18,379 bases of DNA, taken from positions 1-18,379 of the forward strand of contig JAGDWR010000099.1 of NCBI GenBank assembly GCA_023269865.1, given 5' to 3'. The translations under genes and the position numbers were made by a program. Below, one piece after another: positions 1 through 6,560 of this stretch (its first letter is position 1; every line of letters begins with the position of its first letter). Under the pieces are notes generated by a model that was not told the DNA's origin, did no database searches, and worked only from the letters and a program-made list of their open reading frames with translations. This DNA comes from Candidatus Methanodesulfokora sp. (GTDB lineage Archaea; Korarchaeota; Korarchaeia; Korarchaeales; Korarchaeaceae).

Positions 1-140
1 ATTCTGGATTCATCAGCTTATGCCCGCTTGGGCTTGACCCTGCATCCTGGGCATAGGCTTGATGTGCCACTCGCTTTAACTACTATTGTATTTAAACTTG
101 TCGATAATTCATCCCACGGTTAAAACTGTGGCTTTCTTTC
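1..140 (-). mobile_element. decayed IS200/IS605-like element end (hairpin, TATA box, tnpB-tail/omega-RNA-like start), cut by window edge
   Basis: Read on the minus strand, there is an imperfect hairpin (plus-strand arms 114-121 and 124-131, one G-T pair), then GGGATGAAT, then TTTAAATA (91-98). After that comes a GC-rich stretch with complementary arms GGGCAT and ATGCCC around 19-55. The order hairpin, GGGATGAAT, TTTAAATA, structured GC-rich RNA is the same as in the element at 8926-9162, with opposite orientation. One reading frame at 1-52 gives a peptide containing GHKLMNPE, resembling the short Pro/Asn-rich tails that IS605 TnpB proteins show where the gene overlaps its omega RNA; that likeness is from memory. 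No intact tnpA or tnpB is present. The element continues beyond base 1. Assignment is inference. Confidence 0.4.
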
Positions 141-156
141 GAGCTTCTAATGTAAA

Positions 157-216
157 GCTTCTCTAGCATCAAGGTTATCAAAATGCTAGTTAATAAACTT
201 AACGTTAGCTAGAAGC
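157..216. repeat. nested inverted repeats of unknown role
   Basis: CTAGCAT at 163-169 pairs with ATGCTAG at 183-189 across a 13-nt loop. An outer pair GCTTCT..CTAGC (157-167) and GCTAGAAGC (208-216) can extend the stem with a small bulge. There is no open reading frame here and no known family is recognised. It may be transposon debris related to the element at 1-140, or part of an untranslated RNA. The rest of 217-380 holds no gene I can support; it contains only an AT-rich stretch and a possible minus-strand TATA box near 270. Confidence 0.3.
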
Positions 217-369
217 AGTCATGCAGCCCCTATTAGCTTGTTCTCCTAAAACTCATCTCGTGTCCCTTTATACTTCAACATAATAACTTAAAACCTAATT
301 TGCAGGGTACTTTTACTTCTCTTCTTTTATATTATTTAAAGCTATTTATTATAGCAATGTCGCTGCTAA

Positions 370-393
370 CAGTTTCAAGATAGACTTAAATAA
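370..393 (+). promoter_or_regulatory. archease promoter: TATA box with upstream CAGTTTCAAGA element
   Basis: CTTAAATAA at 385-393 fits an archaeal TATA box and predicts a start of transcription near 412-418, just before the archease gene. The 11-mer CAGTTTCAAGA (370-380) directly upstream recurs upstream of another TATA-like box at 18124-18134 within a longer imperfect 33-bp match, so it may be an upstream promoter element. Confidence 0.5.
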
Positions 394-458
394 TTCCAGC
401 CTATAGATAGAGCACCTAGGCTATGTATGCCGCCTCGGTGAAAAGAGGATTGAAAGAT

Positions 459-878
459 ATGAGCTATGAATACTTGGATGTGAAAGGAGATATGGGTTTT
501 GTGGCCAGGGGAAGAAGCATTGAGGATCTGTTTAAGGCAGCTGCTCTCGCTATGTATAATGCCATGGTAGATATATCTAAGGTAAAGAGATCTGTCTCAA
601 AGGAAGTAGAAGTCTCAGCAAGTGATCTAGACATACTCCTTCACCACTGGCTGCAGGAGCTCCTGTTTATAACAGATACAGAGGGCATTGTTTTCTCCTC
701 CTTTGATGTTGAGATATGCAAAGATGATGAGTTCAGGGCAAAAGGAAGAGCATACGGTGAAAAGCTCAATCCCGAGCTACATGAGATTAGAACTGCAATA
801 AAGGCAGTTACTTATCATAACTTGGAGCTGAGAACTGAGGACGATGGTTGGAGAGCTACAGTGATACTGGATGTTTAA
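459..878 (+). CDS. archease (activator of tRNA-splicing ligase RtcB)
   Basis: Archease is a small cytosolic protein. In archaea and eukaryotes it helps the RNA ligase RtcB turn over during tRNA splicing and RNA repair. The 139-residue product starts MSYEYLDVKGDMGF, which aligns with the family's YEYLEHTADVG start. It keeps the LHHWLQELLF helix, an IKAVTYHNLEL strand and the terminal DV that follow in order in archeases. The usual HTAD is altered to VKGD, but the aspartate is retained. I chose ATG 459 because it gives the usual family length and follows AGAGG. ATG 423 in the same frame would add 12 residues and would be nearly leaderless from the TATA box at 385; it cannot be excluded. The gene lies directly before the L3 operon, which has its own TATA box. 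Confidence 0.88.
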   Translation: MSYEYLDVKGDMGFVARGRSIEDLFKAAALAMYNAMVDISKVKRSVSKEVEVSASDLDILLHHWLQELLFITDTEGIVFSSFDVEICKDDEFRAKGRAYGEKLNPELHEIRTAIKAVTYHNLELRTEDDGWRATVILDV

Positions 879-899
879 TCTCATCGATGGTTTGGAAAG

Positions 900-907
900 T
901 TTTTATA
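900..907 (+). promoter_or_regulatory. TATA box of the L3-L4-L23-L2 operon
   Basis: TTTTTATA lies 22 bp after the archease stop and about 55 bp before the L3 start. It predicts a start of transcription near 930. A GGGTGGA ribosome binding site sits just before ATG 959. Confidence 0.55.
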
Positions 908-958
908 GACCATGCTACTACCTCAGCTGTTGAGTGCCCCAAGTTTAGGGTGGACTAG

Positions 959-1984
959 ATGCCTAGAAGACATGGATCCCTTCAGTTTAGACCTAGAAAG
1001 AGAGCTGAAACTACTAAAGTCAGCTTCAAGAGCTACCCTGAGCTGAAGGAAGGACCGATGCTGGGAGGATTTCCAGGATATAAGGTTGGGATGCTTCACC
1101 TGATAGCGATAGAGGACAGACCAGGCAGACCTACAACAGGAACAGAGGTTGCGATACCATCAACAGTAATAGAGACGCCCCCTGTCAGAATAGTTGGCAT
1201 AAGGGCGTATAAGAGGGAACTAAGTGGATTAAAACCAATTGCAACAGGACTTATAGTAGATAGGGACGATCCTCTTTCTAGACTTTTTCCAATAGGAAAT
1301 GGGATAAGGAATTTTGATAAAGCCATGGAGATTATAGAAGGAAGAACAGGGGAAATAGGGTCCCTTAGACTCATCCTAAGGACAAATCCTCAGATGGCTG
1401 GAGGGCTGAGCAAGAAGGTACCTGAGCTCTTGGAGGTGCCAATACTGGGAGGAAGTATGGAATCCAGGATAGATTATGCAAAAAGAGTAGTAGGAAACAT
1501 TATCAGAGTTGTAGATGTGTTTAAAGAAGGACAGCTAATTGACATAACTGGAGTGACAAAGGGAAAGGGATTTCAGGGAGCTGTAAAGAGGTTTGGAATA
1601 GAGATGCTTCCTCATAAAGCAGGAAAAGGGAGAAAAAAACCTGGAAGCTTAGGATCCAGGCATCCACCTTATATAACATGGAGAGTGCCAAGGCCAGGAC
1701 AACTTGGATATCACAAGAGGACCGAATACAACAAGAGGGTGATGAAGATTGTGCCTGCAGAATACGAGAATGGAAATCCAGTAAGACTAGTTGAGGACTT
1801 GAATCCACCAGGCGGGTTTATCAACTATGGCATTGTGAGAAGCGATTGCATAATAGTCTCCGGATCTGTCATGGGTCCGCCAAAGAGGTTTATTATGATG
1901 AGGCATCCCATAAGACCTCCTTCCTATGAGTTGGGCAAGCCAAAGATAGTGTACATCAGCACAATGAGGGAGGTGTCCTCATGA
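959..1984 (+). CDS. rpl3: 50S ribosomal protein L3
   Basis: Large-subunit protein uL3, which binds near the peptidyl transferase centre and organises 23S rRNA. The 341-residue product has the archaeal/eukaryotic long form: a basic N-terminal arm (MPRRHGSLQFRPRKRA), the signature GVTKGKGFQGAVKRFG at residues 198-213, the basic loop PHKAGKGRKKPGSLGS (218-233) and GQLGYHKRTEYN (247-258). It is the first gene of the S10-type operon here, as usual in archaea. Its stop overlaps the L4 start in an ATGA, indicating translational coupling. Nothing is missing or broken. Confidence 0.97.
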   Translation: MPRRHGSLQFRPRKRAETTKVSFKSYPELKEGPMLGGFPGYKVGMLHLIAIEDRPGRPTTGTEVAIPSTVIETPPVRIVGIRAYKRELSGLKPIATGLIVDRDDPLSRLFPIGNGIRNFDKAMEIIEGRTGEIGSLRLILRTNPQMAGGLSKKVPELLEVPILGGSMESRIDYAKRVVGNIIRVVDVFKEGQLIDITGVTKGKGFQGAVKRFGIEMLPHKAGKGRKKPGSLGSRHPPYITWRVPRPGQLGYHKRTEYNKRVMKIVPAEYENGNPVRLVEDLNPPGGFINYGIVRSDCIIVSGSVMGPPKRFIMMRHPIRPPSYELGKPKIVYISTMREVSS

Positions 1985-2766
1985 TAGTAAGAAAAGTTTA
2001 CAGCATAGATGGCTCCATTGTTGGCGAAGTACAGCTGCCAAGTGTTTTTGAGGCGGAAATAAGGCCGGATGTTATAAGAAGAGTTTATCTCTCAATCTTA
2101 ACTGCGTCCATACAACCACAGGGAAGAGATAGATATGCGGGCTTGAGGACAAGCGCTGAATCATGGGGAGTTGGCCATGGAGTAGCCAGGGTTCCAAGGG
2201 TAAAAGGAAGAGGATATCCGGCTGCAGGAAGGGCAGCGAGGGCAAATCAAGCTGTTAAAGGGGTTAGAGTAGGAGCTCCTAGAGTAGAGAAGGTGATTTT
2301 GGAGAGAGTTAACAAAAAAGAGAAGAGATTAGGCATTATCTCAGCCTTGGCTGCAACGGCATCGATAGAGCTTGTCTCAAAGAGGCATAGATTAGATGGA
2401 GTCGAGGAAGTTCCCATAATAATGACCGATGACATAGAGGAGATGAAAAAGACAAGGGATGTGGAGGGCATACTAATGAAAATAGGTCTTCAGAATGAGC
2501 TAAAGAGGCTAAAGAAGAGATTTAAAAAGATAAGAGCCGGAAAAGGAAAGTACAGAGGTAGAATAAGGAAGAGGGCAAGGGGTCCTCTATTTATCGTGCT
2601 AAAAGAGGATGCCTTTCTGAGACTTGCAGCTAGGAACATACCTGGTGTAGACGTAGTTCCAGTGAGAAATCTCAGCGTCATGGACCTCGCTCCAGGAGGA
2701 GTTCCAGGGAGATTGACTATATGGAGCAGATCCTCTCTGGACTTTTTAAGCAGGGTTGTAGGGTGA
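1981..2766 (+). CDS. rpl4: 50S ribosomal protein L4 (L1e family)
   Basis: Large-subunit protein uL4, whose extended loop lines the nascent-peptide exit tunnel. The 261-residue product has the family's tunnel-loop region RVPRVKGRGYPAAGRAA (residues 70-86), followed by the basic segment KKRFKKIRAGKGKYRGRIRKR (about 177-198) and the conserved C-terminal NLSVMDLAPGGVPGRLTIW. It starts within the L3 stop codon (ATGA overlap) and ends 4 bp before L23, so it is in the same transcript. Confidence 0.96.
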   Translation: MIVRKVYSIDGSIVGEVQLPSVFEAEIRPDVIRRVYLSILTASIQPQGRDRYAGLRTSAESWGVGHGVARVPRVKGRGYPAAGRAARANQAVKGVRVGAPRVEKVILERVNKKEKRLGIISALAATASIELVSKRHRLDGVEEVPIIMTDDIEEMKKTRDVEGILMKIGLQNELKRLKKRFKKIRAGKGKYRGRIRKRARGPLFIVLKEDAFLRLAARNIPGVDVVPVRNLSVMDLAPGGVPGRLTIWSRSSLDFLSRVVG

Positions 2767-2770
2767 TCGG

Positions 2771-3040
2771 ATGAGGGATCCATACTCTATACTTATAAAG
2801 ATAGTTTCCTCTGAGAAAGCTATAAAAATGGCTGAGTCAGAGAACAAGCTTGTCTTCATAGTTGACAGGAAAGCCAAGAAACCAGAGATAAAGGAAGCTG
2901 TAGAAAAGGCTTTCAATGTAAAGGTGATCAAAGTTAACACCTATATTGCTCCAGATGGCAGAAAAAGAGCAATAATAAAGCTCAGCCCCGAGTTTAAGGC
3001 TACTGATATAGAGGCCCAGCTTGGGATAACAGTGGGGTGA
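2771..3040 (+). CDS. rpl23: 50S ribosomal protein L23
   Basis: Large-subunit protein uL23, located at the tunnel exit where SRP and chaperones dock. The 89-residue product has the compact archaeal form: a start equivalent to the family's DPY..I..P..SEKA (DPYSILIKIVSSEKA), then FIVDRKAKKPEIKEAVEKAFNV and a C-terminal KVNTYIAPDGRKRAIIKL. It follows L4 with a 4-bp gap and a GGTGA site (2761-2765). Its stop at 3038-3040 lies 1 bp before the first possible L2 start. Confidence 0.96.
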   Translation: MRDPYSILIKIVSSEKAIKMAESENKLVFIVDRKAKKPEIKEAVEKAFNVKVIKVNTYIAPDGRKRAIIKLSPEFKATDIEAQLGITVG

Positions 3041-3041
3041 T

Positions 3042-3776
3042 ATGATGGGGAAGAAGATATTAGTGCAGAGAAAGGGAAGAGGAGGAATTCAGTTCAGGGC
3101 AAGGGACCACTTGAAATTGGGGGATGTGAAGTATCCCCCTGCCTCAGAAGAGACCATAAGGGGAAGGATAAAGGCCTTCCTCCATGAGCCCGGGAGATGG
3201 ACCCCTCTCGCGGTTCTTGAACTAGAAGATGGATCAGAATTACTGTATTTACCTCCAGAAGGAGTTCACATAGGACAGGTAATAGAAATAGGACCTGAAG
3301 CAAGCGTTAGAACGGGAAATGTCCTCCCCCTGAGCAGGATACCGGATGGTACATTAGTATGCAATGTAGAGATAAGAAAGGGAGATGGTGGAAGAATAGC
3401 GAGAAGAAGCGGAGCCTATGCAGTTGTGTTCTCCCATGAAGGAAGTAATGTGATACTTAGGCTTCCATCCAGAAAGGAGAAAGTAGTTCCAGCGGATAAC
3501 AGGGCCACAATAGGGATAATTGCAGGTGGAGGAAGGATAGAAAAGCCCTTCTTAAAGGCAGGGATAAAGTATTACAGGGAGAGAGTTCATCCAAAAAGAT
3601 GGCCTGTTGTCAGGGGAGTTGCGATGAACCCGGTGTCTCATCCACATGGAGGAGGATCTCATAAAAGACCAGGAAAACCAACAACAGTTGCAAGAGGTGC
3701 TCCTCCTGGGAGAAAAGTTGGTCATATAGCCGCAAGAAAGACTGGAAGAGGAAAGAGGAGGGCAGGAACAAGATGA
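3042..3776 (+). CDS. rpl2: 50S ribosomal protein L2
   Basis: Large-subunit protein uL2, needed for subunit joining and peptidyl transferase centre assembly. The 244-residue product ends with the highly conserved block NPVSHPHGGGSHKRPGKP followed by ARGAPPGRKVGHIAARKTGR, which includes the histidine near the peptidyl transferase centre. The reading frame opens with two ATG codons. The GGGGTGA site (3034-3040) ends 1 bp before the first and 4 bp before the second, so ATG 3045 (one residue shorter) may be the real start. A T-rich run follows the stop, and the usual next gene (S19) is displaced by another reading frame. Confidence 0.96.
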   Translation: MMGKKILVQRKGRGGIQFRARDHLKLGDVKYPPASEETIRGRIKAFLHEPGRWTPLAVLELEDGSELLYLPPEGVHIGQVIEIGPEASVRTGNVLPLSRIPDGTLVCNVEIRKGDGGRIARRSGAYAVVFSHEGSNVILRLPSRKEKVVPADNRATIGIIAGGGRIEKPFLKAGIKYYRERVHPKRWPVVRGVAMNPVSHPHGGGSHKRPGKPTTVARGAPPGRKVGHIAARKTGRGKRRAGTR

Positions 3777-3792
3777 TTTTTTGTTATTTTTT
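3777..3792 (+). terminator. T-tract terminator after L2
   Basis: Immediately after the L2 stop the plus strand reads TTTTTT, GTTA, TTTTTT. Archaeal RNA polymerase terminates at such oligo-T runs without a hairpin. It separates the L3-L2 transcript from the next gene, which has its own TATA box. Confidence 0.5.
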
Positions 3793-3808
3793 GCCTCTAA
3801 GAGAAGGG

Positions 3809-3816
3809 TTAAATAT
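3809..3816 (+). promoter_or_regulatory. TATA box for the 121-residue protein
   Basis: TTAAATAT preceded by GG (a BRE-like context) lies 43 bp before ATG 3852, predicting a start of transcription near 3838 and a short leader. Confidence 0.5.
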
Positions 3817-3851
3817 GCAAACCCCCTCTATCAACACAGAAGGTACCAAAC

Positions 3852-4217
3852 ATGAAGCTTGTTAGGAAAGAGAAAAAATTTGATCTAAAAAATGAAGTGC
3901 TGAAGGTGCTACAAAAACTAGGGTTAGCTATCTCCATGGAGGAAAATATAAGGGGATCTTCTGGAATTTACCATCAGATCGACTTTTTAGTGGAGAAAGG
4001 TGACAAAAAAGTTGCTATATCAGTGCTTGATGGCGATATCAACGTGAGAAGGGCGATGAACCTAAGCCTTAAGAAGCTCGACATGGGCTTGGACTACATA
4101 GTAATTTCCGGAGAAATTCCAGATGAAATAAAGTTCATGTTAAAAGAATCAAGCATTATTGTAATAGATAATTATGATTTTAATAAATTGGAGGAACAGT
4201 TGAGGAGGCTCCTCTGA
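3852..4217 (+). CDS. hypothetical protein, possible degenerate PD-(D/E)XK nuclease-fold protein
   Basis: I do not recognise this family with certainty. The 121-residue product begins with a basic helix (KLVRKEKKFDLKNEVLKVL) and a second helical stretch. Then comes IYHQIDFLVEKGDKKVAISVLDG (residues 39-61), the shape of a restriction-endonuclease-like core in which an aspartate ends one strand and E-x-K lies on the next. The first aspartate (D44) is present, but the E-x-K position reads S57-V-L59, so nuclease activity is unlikely. The C-terminal half (DYIVISGEIPDEIKFMLKESSIIVID) alternates strand and helix. It has its own TATA box and sits between L2 and S19, which are normally adjacent. The fold call is inference. 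Confidence 0.75.
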   Translation: MKLVRKEKKFDLKNEVLKVLQKLGLAISMEENIRGSSGIYHQIDFLVEKGDKKVAISVLDGDINVRRAMNLSLKKLDMGLDYIVISGEIPDEIKFMLKESSIIVIDNYDFNKLEEQLRRLL

Positions 4218-4227
4218 TCTGATAGGA

Positions 4228-4235
4228 TTTTTATA
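4228..4235 (+). promoter_or_regulatory. TATA box for S19 (and probably the tRNA-Ser behind it)
   Basis: TTTTTATA, 35 bp before ATG 4270, just after the previous stop. A GGGAGGGATGGTG ribosome binding region (about 4255-4267) follows. No better TATA box is seen before the downstream tRNA. Confidence 0.5.
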
Positions 4236-4269
4236 CAGATGCTTTCTTCAATAAGGGAGGGATGGTGTC

Positions 4270-4665
4270 ATGTCCAAGGAGTTTACTCTGAGAGGATATA
4301 CATTAGATCAGCTTCAAAAAATGTCTATATATGATCTGGCACCTTTGCTGAATGCTAGAGCTAGGAGGACTTTGAAGAGAGGACTTTCTCCCGAGAACAA
4401 AAAGTTGCTTGAGAAGATAGAGAAATACAAGAGGCTCGGGATAAACAAGGTGATAAGGACCCATAGAAGAGATATGATAGTCCTGCCCAGCATGGTCGGG
4501 ATGAAGATAGCAGTTCACAATGGAAAGGAATTTGTTGAAGTAGAGATAACACCTGAGATGATAGGGCACTATCTTGGTGAATTTGCGATGACAAACAGGA
4601 TAGTGAAACACAGCAAGCCAGGAAAAGGAGCCACAAGATCGAGCAAGTTCCTGCCTCTTAAGTGA
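4270..4665 (+). CDS. rps19: 30S ribosomal protein S19
   Basis: Small-subunit head protein uS19, which contacts the A-site finger of 23S rRNA and the decoding region. The 131-residue product is of archaeal length and carries the family blocks [39 protein letters not shown] and [20 protein letters not shown]. The N-terminal [15 protein letters not shown] resembles the archaeal/eukaryal S15/S19e start. Its stop is only 4 nt from a tRNA gene on the same strand. The gene that usually follows, L22, is at 16863-17339 on the other strand. Confidence 0.96.
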   Translation: MSKEFTLRGYTLDQLQKMSIYDLAPLLNARARRTLKRGLSPENKKLLEKIEKYKRLGINKVIRTHRRDMIVLPSMVGMKIAVHNGKEFVEVEITPEMIGHYLGEFAMTNRIVKHSKPGKGATRSSKFLPLK

Positions 4666-4669
4666 TTCG

Positions 4670-4757
4670 GCCGGGGTAGCCTAGTCCGGACCAAGGCGCC
4701 GGCCTTGAGAGCCGGTGGCCCACTTGGGCCTCGTGGGTTCAAATCCCACCCCCGGCG
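4670..4757 (+). tRNA. tRNA-Ser, anticodon UGA
   Basis: A full cloverleaf can be drawn. Acceptor GCCGGGG (4670-4676) pairs with CCCCGGC (4750-4756), with G at the discriminator position (4757). The D arm is GCCT/AGGC. The anticodon stem CCGGC/GCCGG encloses CTTGAGA, with anticodon TGA at 4706-4708. A long variable arm GGCCC-ACTT-GGGCC follows, then T stem GTGGG/CCCAC with loop TTCAAAT (4738-4744). The long variable arm and G73 are serine tRNA identity features. There is no intron and CCA is not encoded. No separate TATA box is visible and the gene starts 4 nt after the S19 stop, so it is probably cut out of the S19 transcript. Confidence 0.95.
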
Positions 4758-4762
4758 TAAAG

Positions 4763-4785
4763 AGCCGGAGCATACTGCTCCGGCT
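4763..4785. terminator. perfect 10-bp hairpin between convergent tRNA-Ser and S10
   Basis: AGCCGGAGCA (4763-4772), loop TAC, TGCTCCGGCT (4776-4785). It is flanked by short A and T runs and lies between units transcribed towards each other. It could block read-through from both sides or mark tRNA 3' processing. Archaea usually terminate at T-runs rather than hairpins, so the role is uncertain. Confidence 0.45.
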
Positions 4786-4802
4786 TTAATCCATTAAAAG
4801 GT

Positions 4803-5117
4803 TCATTTGGACAGCATTACTATACTAATCTTGACGTCCTCTGGAAGAGAGATCTCCATCATCCTTCTTACGAATCTGTTGTCAGGATTTGGTATGTCTA
4901 TTATCCTCTTATGTATCCTCATCTCAAACTTGTGATATGTGCTTGTCCCCTCACCTGAGGGATTTTTCAAGGTTGTTATCCTCAGTCTTTTTGTGGGCAA
5001 GGGAATGGGACCCTTTATCCTCACCCCCATCTTCTCAGCTATGTCTCTTAACTGCCTTGACACTTCCTCCAAGCTTCTTGGATTTGTGCTAACAAGCTCT
5101 ATTCTTAGGGTATCCAT
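4803..5117 (-). CDS. rps10: 30S ribosomal protein S10
   Basis: Small-subunit head protein uS10. The 104-residue product carries the family pattern: RIELVSTNPRSLEEVSRQLRDIAE, then GPIPLPTKRLRITTLKNPSGEG (about 36-57), FEMRIHKRIIDI and a C-terminal EDVKISIVML. It follows EF-1A on the same strand with a 33-bp gap. The EF-1A-S10 pair is a conserved archaeal arrangement and they are most likely co-transcribed. In other archaea a serine tRNA often follows S10 in the same direction (recalled); here the nearby tRNA-Ser faces the opposite way. Confidence 0.96.
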   Translation of the reverse strand: MDTLRIELVSTNPRSLEEVSRQLRDIAEKMGVRIKGPIPLPTKRLRITTLKNPSGEGTSTYHKFEMRIHKRIIDIPNPDNRFVRRMMEISLPEDVKISIVMLSK

Positions 5118-5150
5118 GAAATCACCTAAACAAAAAATAAGGAGAGTTTT

Positions 5151-6416
5151 TTATTTCTTCTTCTCCATTGGCACAACATCTAGCACTATTCCAGCGGCTA
5201 TTGTTATGCCCATATCCCTGACAGCAAATCTGCCCAGAGGTGGGAAATCCTTGAATCTCTCTATGACGAACGGCTTAAGTGGCTGGAACTTGACCACAGC
5301 AGCATCCCCTCTCTTTATGAATGCAGGGTTCTCCTCCAGGACCTGTCCTGTCCTGGGATCTATCTTCTTCTCTATCGCCACCAGTTTGCATGCCATATGC
5401 CCTGTGTGGGCATGTATGACTGGAGTGTAGCCTGGAGCTATCGCTGTTGGATGCTGCAGGACCACTATCTGAGCTGTAAACTCCTTTACAACAGTTGGAG
5501 GATTGTTCACATGTCCCACCACATCTCCTCTCCTCACCTCATTCCTCTCAACTCCCTTCACATTTATCCCTATGTTATCTCCTGGTTCAGCCTTCTGCAG
5601 TGGCTCATGATGCATCTCTATGCTCTTCACCTCAGCTGTCTTGCCTAGAGGCTCTATTATTATGCTGTCACCTGGCTTCAGAACTCCTGTTTCAACTCTG
5701 CCAACTATCACAGTCCCAACTCCCTTTATGCTGAAGACATCCTGAACTGGCAGCCTAAGAGGTTTGTCAAGAGGCTTTGGAGGTGAGGTAAAGGTGTCAA
5801 ATACCTCATACAGGGTTGGCCCATCGTACCATGGGGTTTTGTCGCTTTTGCTTATCACATTATCCCCCTTCCATCCACTAGTTGGGACAAACTGGATTTT
5901 CGATGGATCATATCCAACTCTCTTAAGCAAATCAGCCACCTTTGCCTTTACTTCTTCATATTTCTCCTTGCTGTAGTTGACAGTTTGGTCATCCATCTTG
6001 TTTATTGCCACTACAAGCTGGTTTACACCCAGCGTCTTTAGGAGGAATGCATGTTCTATAGTCTGTGCTTGCACTCCCTCTCCATGCTTTGCGCTGACCA
6101 CTAAAACAGCTGCATCAGCCTGGCTTGCTCCTGTTATCATGTTCTTCACGAAGTCCCTGTGTCCTGGGGCATCTATCACTGTTATCATCTTGTGCGGAGT
6201 CTCTATCTTCATGTGAGCTAGATCTATTGTGACTCCTCTCTCTCTTTCCTCCTTCAATCTATCTGCAAGCCATGCCAGCTGTGCTTCTCCAGCTAATTCC
6301 GCTGGAGGCAGTTCCTTGACCAAACCAAGATCAAGGAGTATCCTTCCGACAAGAGTGGATTTTCCATGGTCCACATGTCCGACGAAGATCAAGTTGATAT
6401 GCTCCTTCTCAGGCAT
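5151..6416 (-). CDS. tuf: translation elongation factor 1-alpha (aEF-1A, EF-Tu homologue)
   Basis: GTPase that brings aminoacyl-tRNA to the ribosomal A site. The 421-residue product shows all G motifs: GHVDHGKST (13-21), the switch I end ERERGVTID (57-65), DAPGH (82-86), NKMD (139-142) and a G5-type TSG (179-181). The beta-barrel domains are complete and end with [19 protein letters not shown]. Between the P loop and switch I (about 30-50) it is roughly eight residues shorter than the Methanocaldococcus protein as I recall it. Around 108-121 it reads [12 protein letters not shown], without the longer GEYEAGMSAEG-type insertion of crenarchaea and eukaryotes. A GAGGTG site lies 5 nt before the ATG and a TATA box at 6467-6474. 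Confidence 0.97.
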   Translation of the reverse strand: MPEKEHINLIFVGHVDHGKSTLVGRILLDLGLVKELPPAELAGEAQLAWLADRLKEERERGVTIDLAHMKIETPHKMITVIDAPGHRDFVKNMITGASQADAAVLVVSAKHGEGVQAQTIEHAFLLKTLGVNQLVVAINKMDDQTVNYSKEKYEEVKAKVADLLKRVGYDPSKIQFVPTSGWKGDNVISKSDKTPWYDGPTLYEVFDTFTSPPKPLDKPLRLPVQDVFSIKGVGTVIVGRVETGVLKPGDSIIIEPLGKTAEVKSIEMHHEPLQKAEPGDNIGINVKGVERNEVRRGDVVGHVNNPPTVVKEFTAQIVVLQHPTAIAPGYTPVIHAHTGHMACKLVAIEKKIDPRTGQVLEENPAFIKRGDAAVVKFQPLKPFVIERFKDFPPLGRFAVRDMGITIAAGIVLDVVPMEKKK

Positions 6417-6466
6417 CCAGACACCTCTTCATGATCACTAACTTTCCCAACGATAGGCTATGCTAC

Positions 6467-6474
6467 ATTTTTAA
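6467..6474 (-). promoter_or_regulatory. BRE/TATA box of the EF-1A-S10 operon
   Basis: On the minus strand GGTTAAAAATG, a good archaeal TATA box in a GG context. It predicts a start of transcription near 6444 and a leader of about 28 nt holding GAGGTG (6422-6427). Confidence 0.55.
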
Positions 6475-6504
6475 CCTTTGTGGAAAGATATAAAAGGAGG
6501 AATC

Positions 6505-6536
6505 ATATTATAAAAATGAAGAAACTGTTTATAAAA
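6505..6536 (+). promoter_or_regulatory. two candidate TATA boxes for the polyprenyl synthase
   Basis: ATTATAAAAAT (about 6507-6517) and TTTATAAAA (6528-6536). The first would give a leader of about 30 nt containing the strong GGAGGT site at 6555-6560. The second would give an almost leaderless transcript. The presence of that site favours the first. Confidence 0.4.
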
Positions 6537-6560
6537 TCCCCTTGATAGCAGAAAGGAGGT

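Noticed and set aside
4939..5430. 163-codon plus-strand frame antisense to EF-1A and S10
   Set aside because: It lies fully opposite two certain genes, has no family resemblance and no promoter or ribosome binding site; the opposite strand's codon pattern explains it.
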